A stretch of 64,000 bases of DNA from Nitrosopumilus zosterae (lineage in GTDB: Archaea > Thermoproteota > Nitrososphaeria > Nitrososphaerales > Nitrosopumilaceae). Made by a program: the position numbers and the translations under genes. The DNA is taken from NCBI RefSeq assembly GCF_025998175.1, contig NZ_AP026695.1, positions 1,118,760 through 1,182,759 of the forward strand, read 5' to 3'. Below are positions 15,611-24,979 of this stretch, piece after piece. Below the pieces are notes generated by a model, which made no database searches, was not told the origin of the DNA, and saw only the letters and a list, made by a program, of their open reading frames with translations. How positions within the stretch are numbered: the first letter of the stretch is position 1; each line of letters begins with the position of its first letter.

Positions 15611-18568
15611 TCATTTCACATTAAAAAAATCAGTTACTCGCGTATCATGATATTCTAATTGAATGACATGCAGACCAGAGTCAAATGGTTTTGATATTAC
15701 TTCTGAAAATAATCCTGAAGAATTATCTTTAAGAGGAATCTCCTCTATCAAATTCCCCCTCTGATCAAAAATGTCAACAAAGATATCTTCTCTAAATGCA
15801 ATTGTCTTCTGAACAGCACCAGATATTATCAGTTTGTCATTATCATAAGAAGCTTCAATCACTGCGGTACGGGAACGAATGGGAAGGTATCTTTCAATGA
15901 TCATTTTTAATTCATCAATGTTTTCATCTACACTTTGAGCATTCTTATCAGTAAACCCAGACTTTATTTCATTAATTACAGAGGAGAATCTAGAATTACT
16001 AGCAAAATCGTCACCGCCAAATTTTTCTGCAAATGACTCTAGTTCTTCAAATTCACGTGCTAATTCAACCATATTCAAATCAGTTTCACTATATTCAAAA
16101 TCAAATTCTTCTTCAACATGAACAATTTGAGTAGCCTTAGAATCCTGATATTGTAACATTACAACATACAGACCAGGATCGGTTGGGGCAACCCATTGAG
16201 TGAAAAAATCACCTTGCTTGGTATCAGTAAATTTCAAGCTACTATGAGTACTTCCATCCATATTGAAAACAGTAACGTAAAGATTTTCACGCCTATCAAA
16301 AATAGATTTTTCCGTAGCACCCTTTAGAATCCAAATATCTTTCTCTGCGTCAAATGAAATATCATATATTATTTTTGGGCTTTTGAGAACCAGATATTCG
16401 CTAAGATAATCACCAATTTCTGAAATTTTGGATTCTGCATCGACAAAGTTTGCAATATCAATTAATTCATTAGCATCAGTCATCATTTGATCATACTCAT
16501 CAACGTATGCAGAAAATTCACTGTTGTAGAAGGTTGACACCATGTTTGAAAAAGTGTTGAGTTTTTTACGGAATTCAATACGCTTTATCTCATCTGCAGT
16601 GTATCCAACATCAGACCCCAGAGGATCATTTGCATAAGCTTGTGAAACATCGGTCCATTCACCAAATAATTCTCTCACTAACGTATCAGCTTGATCAAGA
16701 TCATTTTTAATCACAAGATCCCTGACGTCGTCTATTTTCTCATTGAATTTTTCAGTGAATTGAATATAGTTTGGTAAAAAGCGATTCTTAGTTAAGCTGA
16801 GTTCAACCAAGTTTTCAAGAGATTTTGCACGTTGTAAAATATCACTAGCACGTACTTTGAATGCATCTTTATCATAAGAATCTAAATCGGATTTGATCTG
16901 AGGTGCTTTTTCACTTACCCAAGTTAGCAAAACTTCAATCCTATCAATTCTGGTTATTGAGGGATTTCCAGATTCCATTTGTTTAGCAGTATCTAAAATT
17001 TTAAGAGCATTATCAATCAAAAAGAGATTTTCATAATCAGCATGCAACTCAGCCTTTTCTTTCATGGCCTTGTATTGGAATTCTAAAACAATCAATGGGT
17101 TTCGTTTTTCTCGGAGTTCAGTCATCGATTGATCAAATTCAGAAACAATATCTAAAATCTCATCAGGCGATTTAGCAGTTTCCACTCGCTCTAAAAGTAA
17201 TTTCCAATCAGAGACAAGACTAGAATCAATACCGCTTGATTGTGAAATCTCCACGCTCTTGTTAATTCTTGAAGAAATATCTATAATCTGAACCATCTGT
17301 TTTATGACATATTCAGAATCCAAGATACTTTGAACGGATGTAGCAAGTGCAAGATCTGTTTCCAAATCCTCCCAGTCAGGCATAATCAGATTAGCAAGTT
17401 CACTGTTTTCTTCAGAATCGCTTGAGATAAATCTCTCAACAGTATCTAATTCCCTCAATAGAATTGCGGCCTGATGTAATTCCGAAACACGTGTTTTAGA
17501 ATCAAGTAGATCTTCAATAGACTCTTTTTCCATTAATGAAGGTTTTAGCAATTCCCAATCATTTTGAATTAATCTGTAAAGATCACTTTCTTTTCTAGAT
17601 ACAACATCAAGATACCTGGATTTTGAAAGAATGTCAATTAGTTCATTTAATTCTTCAGAATAAATTGGAGCGGTCCCCCTAGCAAAAATAAAGCCAACTT
17701 CATTTTTCACAGGCTTGCTCATCACAGTATCAGACTTTGTCATCAAATTAAGCAATGTCTCTTCTAATTCATCAAATGTAGGAGTTCTTTGATTAGTTGC
17801 CTTTTCAGGATTAACGTTTCTGATGTCAACAAAAGCATCAGTTAGTAAATCAATTGCCTTTGTTTTATCGCCAATATGATAATAAAATATTGCAGAATAA
17901 ATTGTTCTGTCAATAGACTTTGTAAGTTCAAAAGATATTTTATCATCATCAAATAACTTTTGTACAGAATCAAGTGAAGAAGATATCGCAGACCTAATTA
18001 AAGGATCAACCTCAAGAATCAAATCATTCACAAAAAACTCACTCCATAAATCAACATACGTGGTTTCCAAGTCAGACAGATCATTTGATGTTTGATTTGA
18101 TATAGGGGATGGAATATCAAACAGTGTTCCAATTAACAGACCTTGATCTTTTACCAAGTTTTGTGCAAGAGAAAGTTTTTCTTCATTGTTGGGTTCAGAA
18201 AAAACAGATGAAGATACAGTAAATGTCGTAGATTTTGAATAATCACCATAAAATAATTTTATTTCATATTCACCAGAAAGCCCACAAATTCTTCCTTTTA
18301 ATGGAATAACATCTGTGATGAAAACTCCATTGGATAAGGGCATTAATTGTTGAATTTGACACAAGTCACCTTCAGGATTAAAAATTTGCATTATTAGGAA
18401 AGAATCATCAGTAATGCTTGCAATTTGTCCATAAATGAAAAGAGGTTCACCACGGCTATAACTTCCAAAATCATCAAGAATTGTAATCCTGTCAGGACTT
18501 TGAGCTGATGCATACACGGGCATCAATAAAATAACAATTAGGCTCAGAATTACCGGAATTTTCCCCAT
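15611..18568 (-). CDS. Large exported coiled-coil protein with Ig-like end domains
   Basis: 985 residues. A signal peptide (KIPVILSLIVILLMPVYASA/Q) is followed by a beta domain (RITILDDFGSYSRGEPLFIYG), then about 600 acidic, mainly helical residues. The C-terminus carries two related beta-sandwich units: ENLYVTVFNMDGST...GLYVVMLQY near residue 790 and EDIFVDIFDQRGNL...GLHVIQLEY near 940. Their shared 'F/YxxRExxxVxVFDxxG...' layout suggests duplication. No C-terminal anchor is seen. It is probably a cell-surface or periplasmic-space protein; its role is unknown. Confidence 0.75.
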   Translation of the reverse strand: MGKIPVILSLIVILLMPVYASAQSPDRITILDDFGSYSRGEPLFIYGQIASITDDSFLIMQIFNPEGDLCQIQQLMPLSNGVFITDVIPLKGRICGLSGEYEIKLFYGDYSKSTTFTVSSSVFSEPNNEEKLSLAQNLVKDQGLLIGTLFDIPSPISNQTSNDLSDLETTYVDLWSEFFVNDLILEVDPLIRSAISSSLDSVQKLFDDDKISFELTKSIDRTIYSAIFYYHIGDKTKAIDLLTDAFVDIRNVNPEKATNQRTPTFDELEETLLNLMTKSDTVMSKPVKNEVGFIFARGTAPIYSEELNELIDILSKSRYLDVVSRKESDLYRLIQNDWELLKPSLMEKESIEDLLDSKTRVSELHQAAILLRELDTVERFISSDSEENSELANLIMPDWEDLETDLALATSVQSILDSEYVIKQMVQIIDISSRINKSVEISQSSGIDSSLVSDWKLLLERVETAKSPDEILDIVSEFDQSMTELREKRNPLIVLEFQYKAMKEKAELHADYENLFLIDNALKILDTAKQMESGNPSITRIDRIEVLLTWVSEKAPQIKSDLDSYDKDAFKVRASDILQRAKSLENLVELSLTKNRFLPNYIQFTEKFNEKIDDVRDLVIKNDLDQADTLVRELFGEWTDVSQAYANDPLGSDVGYTADEIKRIEFRKKLNTFSNMVSTFYNSEFSAYVDEYDQMMTDANELIDIANFVDAESKISEIGDYLSEYLVLKSPKIIYDISFDAEKDIWILKGATEKSIFDRRENLYVTVFNMDGSTHSSLKFTDTKQGDFFTQWVAPTDPGLYVVMLQYQDSKATQIVHVEEEFDFEYSETDLNMVELAREFEELESFAEKFGGDDFASNSRFSSVINEIKSGFTDKNAQSVDENIDELKMIIERYLPIRSRTAVIEASYDNDKLIISGAVQKTIAFREDIFVDIFDQRGNLIEEIPLKDNSSGLFSEVISKPFDSGLHVIQLEYHDTRVTDFFNVK

Positions 18569-18645
18569 AGAATTAAAAACCTACGTTAATCATACTTAAA
18601 ACTTAAGTAGCTATGATATGTGAAATTTTTTAATATTTGATTTTA

Positions 18646-18861
18646 TCAAGCCATGGCAACTACCATTTGATAGTTGCCAGACTTGATTTTTGGCACAGCG
18701 TTGGCATGGTTGATAATTTGCGACATACAAATTGAATGAAATTGCACCTGTGTGCAAAAGGCACAATCTTTACAAATCATACTATTAGGCATCAAACATT
18801 GAGAGCATTTTGAATACTCGTATAATTTTCCACCACATTTTCTGCATGATTCATCGGGCAA
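18646..18861 (-). CDS. Cysteine-rich zinc-binding small protein
   Basis: 71 residues with three Cys-x2-Cys pairs in a row (CRKCGGKL, CSQCLMP, CKDCAFC) and another Cys near a His (FHSICMSQ). This is typical of small double zinc-ribbon proteins. Its C-terminal part is hydrophobic but too short to be sure of a membrane segment. It is a single gene, divergent from the methyltransferase. Function unknown. Confidence 0.6.
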   Translation of the reverse strand: MPDESCRKCGGKLYEYSKCSQCLMPNSMICKDCAFCTQVQFHSICMSQIINHANAVPKIKSGNYQMVVAMA

Positions 18862-18947
18862 TTTCTTTCAAACTGATTTAATGCAAATAAAATATAAGCA
18901 ACACGTAGAAGTTGTTCATATCAATTATCAGTGAAACGAAGATTATA

Positions 18948-19625
18948 ATGGAAATAAAAAAACAAAAAAGTATGGACAAAGTTAGAAAGACATTTGACGA
19001 ATGGGCTCAAAATGGACGAGCAGAATTAATGGAAATAGAACATGGAAAGAATGTTGTAAAATTTTTGCAAACAATATCATTTGATAAACCATTTACATTT
19101 CTAGATGTCGGTTGTGGAAACGGATGGGTGGTTAGAAAAATAGTAAAAGAAAAAAACTGTAAAAAGGCAGTAGGCATAGATAAAAGTAAAAAAATGATCA
19201 TTCAAGCTACACGAAAAAAAGAAAACAACAAAGAAGAATACATTCACACAGATATTGAAACAATGAATAACAGAAGAAAATTTGATTTTATCTTTTCGAT
19301 GGAGTCTCTTTATTATGCAAATTCAATGGAATTAGCACTGGAAAAAATATTCAAACTACTAAAACCAGGTGGGAAATTTTTTTGTGGAACTGACTTTTAT
19401 TCAGACAACAAGGCCACTGCCAAATGGGCAAAAATTATGAAAATACAGATGCACCTACATTCAAAAAAAGAATGGAAAGAATTTTTTAAAAACACCGGCT
19501 TCATTGTAAAAACAAAGCAAATCAAAGATTTGAGAAATACAAAAAAATGGAAGCGAGAATTTGGCACATTATTCATCATAGGCACAAAGCCTAAAAGGCA
19601 ATATTCAAATTCAATCAAGAAATAG
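18948..19625 (+). CDS. Class I SAM-dependent methyltransferase
   Basis: About 225 residues from ATG 18948 (MEIKKQKSMDKVRKTF); a TTG at 18912 or ATG at 18972 are alternatives. SAM-binding motif I is FLDVGCGNGWVVRKI, motif II VGIDKSKKMI, and motif post-II FDFIFSMESLYYA, followed by LLKPGGKFFCGTDFY. These fit the Methyltransf_11/25 group of small-molecule methylases. The substrate is unknown. The RNase P RNA begins nine bases after the stop codon on the same strand, so the two may share a transcript. Confidence 0.85.
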   Translation: MEIKKQKSMDKVRKTFDEWAQNGRAELMEIEHGKNVVKFLQTISFDKPFTFLDVGCGNGWVVRKIVKEKNCKKAVGIDKSKKMIIQATRKKENNKEEYIHTDIETMNNRRKFDFIFSMESLYYANSMELALEKIFKLLKPGGKFFCGTDFYSDNKATAKWAKIMKIQMHLHSKKEWKEFFKNTGFIVKTKQIKDLRNTKKWKREFGTLFIIGTKPKRQYSNSIKK

Positions 19626-19633
19626 AATTATCA

Positions 19634-19915
19634 TGTGAGCTGGAGCACGACACGCTGCTACGGCAGAGGAAACTCCTCCCTCCATACAGGAAATGTGATC
19701 TGGAGATAGATAATCAGAGATGATTGGCAACGGAGCAGAAAAAAATCCAATATGGCGCACTATGATGGCAAAACCTGAGGTTTCCATAAAAGGAATGAAA
19801 AAAGCCGCCCCACATGGAGCAAGGCCAAACAGAACTTTAAGTTCCTGTACTAGGTTCAGGTAGGCTGCAAAGCGAAATATCGTGAAAACAGAAGGAGGGT
19901 TACTCCCAGCACACA
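19634..19915 (+). ncRNA. rnpB: RNase P RNA
   Basis: The catalytic RNA that trims the 5' ends of tRNA precursors. Helix P1 is formed by TGTGAGCTGG (19634-19643) and CCAGCACACA (19906-19915) with one mismatch. The conserved core is visible: GAGGAAACTCCTCCC near 19666 (CR-I/P4 strand), the ACAGAA element near 19824, and ACAGAAGGAGGGTTACTCCC near the 3' end (CR-V/P4 partner; CCCTCC pairs with GGAGGG). The size, about 282 bases, fits archaeal RNase P RNA. A T-rich stretch (TAATTTTTTAATTTT) follows and is the probable terminator. There is no separate obvious promoter after the methyltransferase gene. Confidence 0.9.
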
Positions 19916-19933
19916 TAATTTTTTAATTTTAAA
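19916..19933 (+). terminator. T-rich terminator after RNase P RNA
   Basis: The run TAATTTTTTAATTTTAA directly follows helix P1. Archaeal RNA polymerase stops at such T-tracts without needing a hairpin. The position is inferred from composition only. Confidence 0.5.
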
Positions 19934-19937
19934 AATA

Positions 19938-21296
19938 TTAACTCATTGAGCGAACTTGCTCTTTGCAAATCTCTGCATTACACTTGCATGATGCATCACA
20001 CAAACATGAACCGTGCATCTCACAATCACACTCAGAACCCATCTCAGCAGATGCTGCACATCCACAGGCTGCCTCTTCAGTAGAAGATGCTTGTGGTGGT
20101 GGACTTTGTTGTTGTGCATTATCATAAACGCTTCGGGTTTTCTGGTAATCAGTTTCATCCTTCAACTGTGCTTCACCTCGATTTGTTTGATAACCACCAG
20201 AGGATGCACTAGTTTGATAACCAACTAATCTGGTTGGATCAATTCCTTGTTGTCCAACTTTTTCATTTTTAAGAGATCTGTTACTTACAATGAAAAATGC
20301 AATTCCTGCAATTGCTGCCATTCCTGCCATTCCGTAAACTATCATAATTGGAAAGTCACCAGTAGAAGTTGTTGCATATCCCTCTGGAGGTTTTGGTGTA
20401 ACACCTGCAATTTCAAGACCATCCAATACATCCAAAGCTCCAAAACCTATTGTAGCCAAGTTTGCTTGGTCGGCAGATTGGACACTTCTAACTGAATACT
20501 TTTGATCAGCAACAACATCAGCTGTAAAGACTCTTTCAACCTGTCTTCCTTCCCTAATGCTGCTTTCTCCCATTGTCCAACTTGACACTACAAAACCAGC
20601 TATTTCTTCATCCAATCCAAATGTTCCAGCATCTACATTGATTCCAGTTGGATCAAACAAAAAGTGCCAATTTGTAAGTGGTTGCTCTAAAATAAAATCA
20701 GCGTTAATAATGGGTCTATGTAAAACTTGGTCAGCTTCAGTTCCAGCAAATACAGCATATACTTCAGGTTCTTTATCCCTTAACAGGTTAATTGGAATAT
20801 TGATTTCTACTCCATCGATATTGACTTCGTCATTAACAGTCATTCCTCTCCAACCTAGGTCAACCAAAGTTCTTTGGGCATCTTTTGTGATTACATAATC
20901 AGACAGTGTACCTTCCAAGAGAACTTTATAATCAATTGATGTATTGATGGCTCTTCCTTTGAGTAAGAATTCATAGGATACATTCAAATCGGAAACTTTT
21001 GCGTGGCTTCCATCATTAGAAAGTTTTTGATTTAATTTTGCCATTAATTCCTGAACGCCAGGATTTGATGAGTCTGCAGAACCTGAAACCGTCCATTCTT
21101 TTCCTTGTAATTCATCAAAGAGATTTCCACCGTTTGGATATTCAATGAAGACGGTTTTGAGATAATGCATTGAAAATGGTGAAGAATCTGAATTAGGATT
21201 AATTCTAGCATCTAATTGTGCAGCCCAAGCAGTACTGCCAGTTCCAACAACAACAAGTATTGCAAGCAAAACTGTTAAGGGTACAGCTTTAGACAC
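19938..21296 (-). CDS. Exported membrane-anchored protein with a metallothionein-like Cys-rich tail
   Basis: About 452 residues from GTG 21296 (a TTG at 21311 is the alternative). The signal peptide is SKAVPLTVLLAILVVVG...AWAAQ. An extracellular beta-rich domain of ~290 residues follows, with conserved-looking DPTGINVDAGTFGLDEEIAGF, then one membrane helix (FPIMIVYGMAGMAAIAGIAF). A ~110-residue cytoplasmic tail follows. The tail ends in nine cysteines within 35 residues, arranged as four CxC pairs (CGC, CDC, CLC, CKC) plus one Cys and one His, which suggests metal binding. The combination of outside sensor-like domain and metal-binding tail is unusual. Function unknown. Confidence 0.75.
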   Translation of the reverse strand: MSKAVPLTVLLAILVVVGTGSTAWAAQLDARINPNSDSSPFSMHYLKTVFIEYPNGGNLFDELQGKEWTVSGSADSSNPGVQELMAKLNQKLSNDGSHAKVSDLNVSYEFLLKGRAINTSIDYKVLLEGTLSDYVITKDAQRTLVDLGWRGMTVNDEVNIDGVEINIPINLLRDKEPEVYAVFAGTEADQVLHRPIINADFILEQPLTNWHFLFDPTGINVDAGTFGLDEEIAGFVVSSWTMGESSIREGRQVERVFTADVVADQKYSVRSVQSADQANLATIGFGALDVLDGLEIAGVTPKPPEGYATTSTGDFPIMIVYGMAGMAAIAGIAFFIVSNRSLKNEKVGQQGIDPTRLVGYQTSASSGGYQTNRGEAQLKDETDYQKTRSVYDNAQQQSPPPQASSTEEAACGCAASAEMGSECDCEMHGSCLCDASCKCNAEICKEQVRSMS

Positions 21297-21412
21297 GAGT
21301 GAAATCCACAAAATAACAGTAATAAACTTATCTTAAGATTGTTGATCGGTATTTTTTTGAAAAAGTAATATGGAGTAATTTAGGTAAACCACATAATCTA
21401 GGGGAAAATGGT

Positions 21413-22333
21413 ATGATCACAGTATTAGCAGGAGGAACAGGTTCGGTCAAGTTGGTAAGAGGATTAGTTGCTCAAGAATCCAAAGTCAACGTAATTAGTA
21501 ATGTAGGTGACAATTATTGGCTTTATGGACTCTATGTTTGTCCAGATATTGATACAATTGTTTACGGCTTGGCAGATTTACTTGATCAAGAAAGAGGTTG
21601 GGGAATGAAAAAAGACACATTCAACTTTTTGCGTCAAATGGAAGTATTTGGAGAAGAAACATGGTTTAGAGTAGGAGACAGAGATGCCGCAACACATTTG
21701 ATTAGAACTAACATGTTAAAGAACGGAAAAAATCTCAGTGATATCACTAAATGGATGTGTGAGAAATTTGCAGTGAGTGCAAATATCATTCCAGTAACAG
21801 ATAACAGTATTGAAACCAGAATTACTACAGATAAAGGAGAACTACATTTACAGGAATATTGGGTTAAACATAGAGGTAAAGATCCTGTTTTAGGAATTCA
21901 ATACATTGGCGCAGACAAAGCACGTCCAAATCCTGAAGCAGTTAATGCAATACATGATGCAGACATGGTAATTTTAGCACCAGGGAATCCTTTAACATCG
22001 ATTGGCCCAATGCTTCAGATAAAAGGCATTAGAAAGGAACTCTCAAAAATTAAGAAAAAAGTTGTGGCAGTTAGTCCGTTAATTGGAGATGATGCGGTAA
22101 GCGGACCAGCAGCAAAATACATGCAAGCAGCTGGAATTGAATCAAATGCTTATGGATTAGCAAAGATGTATTCAGATGTGTGTTCTAACATTATCATAGA
22201 CAGTAAAGATAGACTCCTAACAAAAAAAATTCAGAGTTTAGATATGAGAGTGTTTGAAACAAAAATCACCATGAAAAATAAATTAGCTGAAGACGCATTA
22301 GCGAATTTTATTTTAAAACAAGTACACGTTTAA
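21413..22333 (+). CDS. cofD: 2-phospho-L-lactate transferase (F420 biosynthesis)
   Basis: Joins the phospholactate-type side chain to FO, giving F420-0. The 306-residue protein starts ITVLAGGTGSVKLVRGL, the typical CofD glycine-rich start. It also shows VISNVGDNYWLYGLYVCPDIDTI, WFRVGDRDAATHL and the motif LAPGNPLTSIGPML. cofC follows one base after the stop codon, so the two form an operon. The FO synthase genes cofG and cofH are 28 kb away at 49980-52405. Confidence 0.95.
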   Translation: MITVLAGGTGSVKLVRGLVAQESKVNVISNVGDNYWLYGLYVCPDIDTIVYGLADLLDQERGWGMKKDTFNFLRQMEVFGEETWFRVGDRDAATHLIRTNMLKNGKNLSDITKWMCEKFAVSANIIPVTDNSIETRITTDKGELHLQEYWVKHRGKDPVLGIQYIGADKARPNPEAVNAIHDADMVILAPGNPLTSIGPMLQIKGIRKELSKIKKKVVAVSPLIGDDAVSGPAAKYMQAAGIESNAYGLAKMYSDVCSNIIIDSKDRLLTKKIQSLDMRVFETKITMKNKLAEDALANFILKQVHV

Positions 22334-22334
22334 T

Positions 22335-22973
22335 TTGAAAATTGCAGCAATTATTCCTGTAAAGACTTTCACCAAAGCAAAGACACGTTTAGATTTATCA
22401 CCAGAGAAAATAGATAATTTATGTAAAATAATGCTAGAAGAGATTTTACATACAATATCAATTTCACCTCAAATTGATAAAACAATCATAGTAACAAAAG
22501 AAGAAAAAGCAATAGAGATTGGAAAAAAATTTAATGCGGTGATATTAGTAGATGAAAAAGAAGAAAGTGTCAATAGCGCAGTTGCACTTGCAGACAAATA
22601 TCTTTTAGAGAACAACTATGATGCATCTATCGTTTTCCCACAAGACATACCATACATCAAAACTCAAGATATTGATTTTATGTTAAATTACAAAGCACCG
22701 CCAAATTTTGCGATAATTATTCCATCAAGAAGATTTGATGGCACAAATGCCCTTATGAGAATGCCAATAGATCTCATGGAAACTCATTACGATGAAGACA
22801 GTTACAAAATCCACATGAATACGGCCAAAAAACACACTCTTAATGTTGCAATGGTTTTTGTAAAGAGAATCATGTGGGATGTAGACAATATTGAAGATCT
22901 GAAATTTCTACTAGAGCAAAACGAAAAGCCACAAATCGCAGAAAAAATTAAAAAAATTCTAGAGATCAATTAA
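22335..22973 (+). CDS. cofC: 2-phospho-L-lactate guanylyltransferase (F420 biosynthesis)
   Basis: Activates 2-phospholactate (or phosphoenolpyruvate, in some organisms) with GTP to supply the CofD substrate. The 212-residue nucleotidyltransferase-like protein begins at TTG with KIAAIIPVKTFTKAKTRLD, the CofC signature. It has the acidic metal-binding segment (ASIVFPQDIPY), SRRFDGTNALMRMP, and the C-terminal WDVDNIEDL. It is tightly linked behind cofD (one-base gap). Confidence 0.93.
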   Translation: MKIAAIIPVKTFTKAKTRLDLSPEKIDNLCKIMLEEILHTISISPQIDKTIIVTKEEKAIEIGKKFNAVILVDEKEESVNSAVALADKYLLENNYDASIVFPQDIPYIKTQDIDFMLNYKAPPNFAIIIPSRRFDGTNALMRMPIDLMETHYDEDSYKIHMNTAKKHTLNVAMVFVKRIMWDVDNIEDLKFLLEQNEKPQIAEKIKKILEIN

Positions 22974-22995
22974 ATCAAAACCACAGATAGGATCA

Positions 22996-23085
22996 ATGGA
23001 GGAAGAGAGAGAGATCATCAACAAACTTATAAACAATAAATTAGAAAATGTTAAATATCATCATAAAAAGTTTTGGGAGATATAA
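22996..23085 (+). CDS. Possible 29-residue leader ORF before tfb
   Basis: The frame from ATG 22996 to TAA 23085 gives a very charged peptide (MEEEREIINKLINNKLENVK). It ends two bases before the ATG of tfb, so it could be co-translated with tfb. It may also be a chance frame in the short cofC-tfb gap. It is listed because of the tight spacing only. Confidence 0.3.
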   Translation: MEEEREIINKLINNKLENVKYHHKKFWEI

Positions 23086-23087
23086 AA

Positions 23088-23996
23088 ATGGTTAAAAAAT
23101 TAAATCCAAAGGACAGATGTCCAAGATGTGGACAGGGTACAGTAGTCACAGACGCTAATACAGGAGAAAATTTTTGTGGAAAATGTGGATTTGTAATTAC
23201 AGATAAAGTTGAAGAGTCTGGACCAGAATGGAGATCATTTTCAAATGAAGGTGAAAACAAAAGCAGGGCAGGAGTTCCAACATCACTTGCAATGCATGAT
23301 ATGGGATTAGCGACAGTAATCAACCCACAGAATAGAGATGCAACAGGAAAGCCACTCACAGCGTCAATGAAAAGTACAATCGAGAGACTAAGAACCTGGG
23401 ATAGTAGAAGTCAAGTTCATGAACCAGTAGATAGAAATTTCAGACAGGCATTTAGTGAATTAGACAGATTAAAAGACAAACTTGCAGTAGGAGACGCAGT
23501 TATTGAAAAAGCAGCTTATATCTATAGAAAAGCATTAGAAAAAGGACTAGTACGTGGACGTTCCATTTCAGCTTTAATTGCATCAGCACTATATGCAGCA
23601 TGTAGAGACACAGAAACTCCTAGAACGTTAAAAGACATAGGACAGGCAAGCAACATCAAGCGAAAAGACATTGCAAGATGCTATCGTCTTTTGCTAAGAG
23701 AATTAAATCTGAAAATGCCGGTAGTGGATCCTGTAAAATGCATTTCAAGAATTGCAAGTAAAGCAGGATTATCAGAAAAAACAAAAAGAAAAGCGACAAA
23801 AATTTTACAGACTGCAGAAGAAAATAAAATTTCGGCAGGTAAAGATCCGATGGGGTTGGCAGCTGCTGCACTTTATGTCGCATGTGTCACAAATGGAGAA
23901 AACAAGACTCAACGAGATGTTGCAGAAGCTGCAGGTGTAACAGAAGTCACAATTAGAAATAGATACAAAGGATTGAAAATAGCGTTAAATCTCTAG
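23088..23996 (+). CDS. tfb: Transcription initiation factor TFB
   Basis: The TFIIB homologue that binds TBP-DNA and recruits RNA polymerase. About 302 residues from ATG 23088 (MVKKLNPKDRCPRCG); a TTG 15 bases upstream is in frame but less likely. The N-terminal zinc ribbon is CPRCG...CGKCGFVI, then the B-finger region (SGPEWRSFSNEG). Two cyclin-like repeats follow (SALIASALYAACRDTETPRTLKDI and AAAALYVACVTNGENKTQRDVAEAAGVTEVTIRNRY). Its end overlaps the convergent CPBP gene by 12 bases. TBP is at 45665. Confidence 0.97.
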   Translation: MVKKLNPKDRCPRCGQGTVVTDANTGENFCGKCGFVITDKVEESGPEWRSFSNEGENKSRAGVPTSLAMHDMGLATVINPQNRDATGKPLTASMKSTIERLRTWDSRSQVHEPVDRNFRQAFSELDRLKDKLAVGDAVIEKAAYIYRKALEKGLVRGRSISALIASALYAACRDTETPRTLKDIGQASNIKRKDIARCYRLLLRELNLKMPVVDPVKCISRIASKAGLSEKTKRKATKILQTAEENKISAGKDPMGLAAAALYVACVTNGENKTQRDVAEAAGVTEVTIRNRYKGLKIALNL

Positions 23997-24974
23997 AGCA
24001 GATTCTTTTTTTGAATGAAATCTATTCACAAATAAAATTGATGTAGAAATTATTCCCGATATTAACAAAAGCATTTCCAATGAAGACATCAGTGAATGAG
24101 AAAATGCTTCTTCAACAGATATGAAATTTAATTGAGAAATGAAATTAGCATAGGAGAAAATAAAATAATTCATCGCCCAATGGATTAAGAGTGAAGCCAC
24201 GAATCCATATCTCAAGTATACCCACCCTAAAATAATTCCACTAGCAGCAGCTTGGGCAAACTTTCCTTCACTCCAAGATTCTGCAAACGCAATATGTGCG
24301 AAACCAAAGAATACACCTACAAAGACAATCAGCAAAATTGCTTTTTTATTGTCGTGAAGATGTAATGAACTGGGAGTCCACAAACATTTGACGAAATATC
24401 GTAGTGAAGATTTATGAGAGTATAAGACAAACAATGGGATTCCTATCAAAATTAGACGAAATCCAAATTCTTCAACAAAAGGTGCAAGGCTAACATAAAA
24501 AAACTGAATCAGATCATTGTCGTCTAGTGGAGGTACAGTTACAATTCCAAATGCCTCTTGAATAAAATTAATCAATGCGGAGATTAAAATTAAAATTGAA
24601 AACCATTTTGTAATTCCAATCATGTAATTAGACGTAGTGTTGAATTTGCCAAAAGAGATGATTGATGAAATGGATTTCAGAAACCCATCTTTTGGACCAA
24701 AAATTGCGATGGCAAACAATATTGCATAAAAAGTCCATAAAACAGCAAATACATCCCCAATACTAACATCAAGAGGAAATTGATACAACTCTGTGCCTTC
24801 AAAAAGTGTCAAATGGGTAAGAGGGTATTCATGATTGATATCCCCACCAATATCACTTTCAAAAACAATGTAAATACCGATGGGAAACGATACAAGCAAC
24901 AAGCCAAGAATGACTGATTGTAATGCCGTGAATGGAATTCCAAGGAATTGAAGAATTCTATTTGAATTTTGCAA
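23985..24974 (-). CDS. CPBP family intramembrane metalloprotease
   Basis: A 329-residue protein with about eight membrane helices. The CAAX-protease/bacteriocin-processing (CPBP, ABI) motifs are present: EEFGFR (Glu168, Glu169, Arg173), a His in FGFAH (His227) and a late HWAMNY (His265). These residues bind the catalytic metal in relatives. Members cleave prenylated or membrane peptides; the substrate is unknown. A non-conserved domain of ~90 residues lies before the protease core. The next gene (SUI1) is on the same strand, five bases away. Confidence 0.85.
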   Translation of the reverse strand: MQNSNRILQFLGIPFTALQSVILGLLLVSFPIGIYIVFESDIGGDINHEYPLTHLTLFEGTELYQFPLDVSIGDVFAVLWTFYAILFAIAIFGPKDGFLKSISSIISFGKFNTTSNYMIGITKWFSILILISALINFIQEAFGIVTVPPLDDNDLIQFFYVSLAPFVEEFGFRLILIGIPLFVLYSHKSSLRYFVKCLWTPSSLHLHDNKKAILLIVFVGVFFGFAHIAFAESWSEGKFAQAAASGIILGWVYLRYGFVASLLIHWAMNYFIFSYANFISQLNFISVEEAFSHSLMSSLEMLLLISGIISTSILFVNRFHSKKESALEI

Positions 24975-24979
24975 TGTAT

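Noticed and set aside
19611-19916. 101-codon minus-strand frame
   Set aside because: It covers the RNase P RNA gene, whose helix P1 and conserved core are clear.
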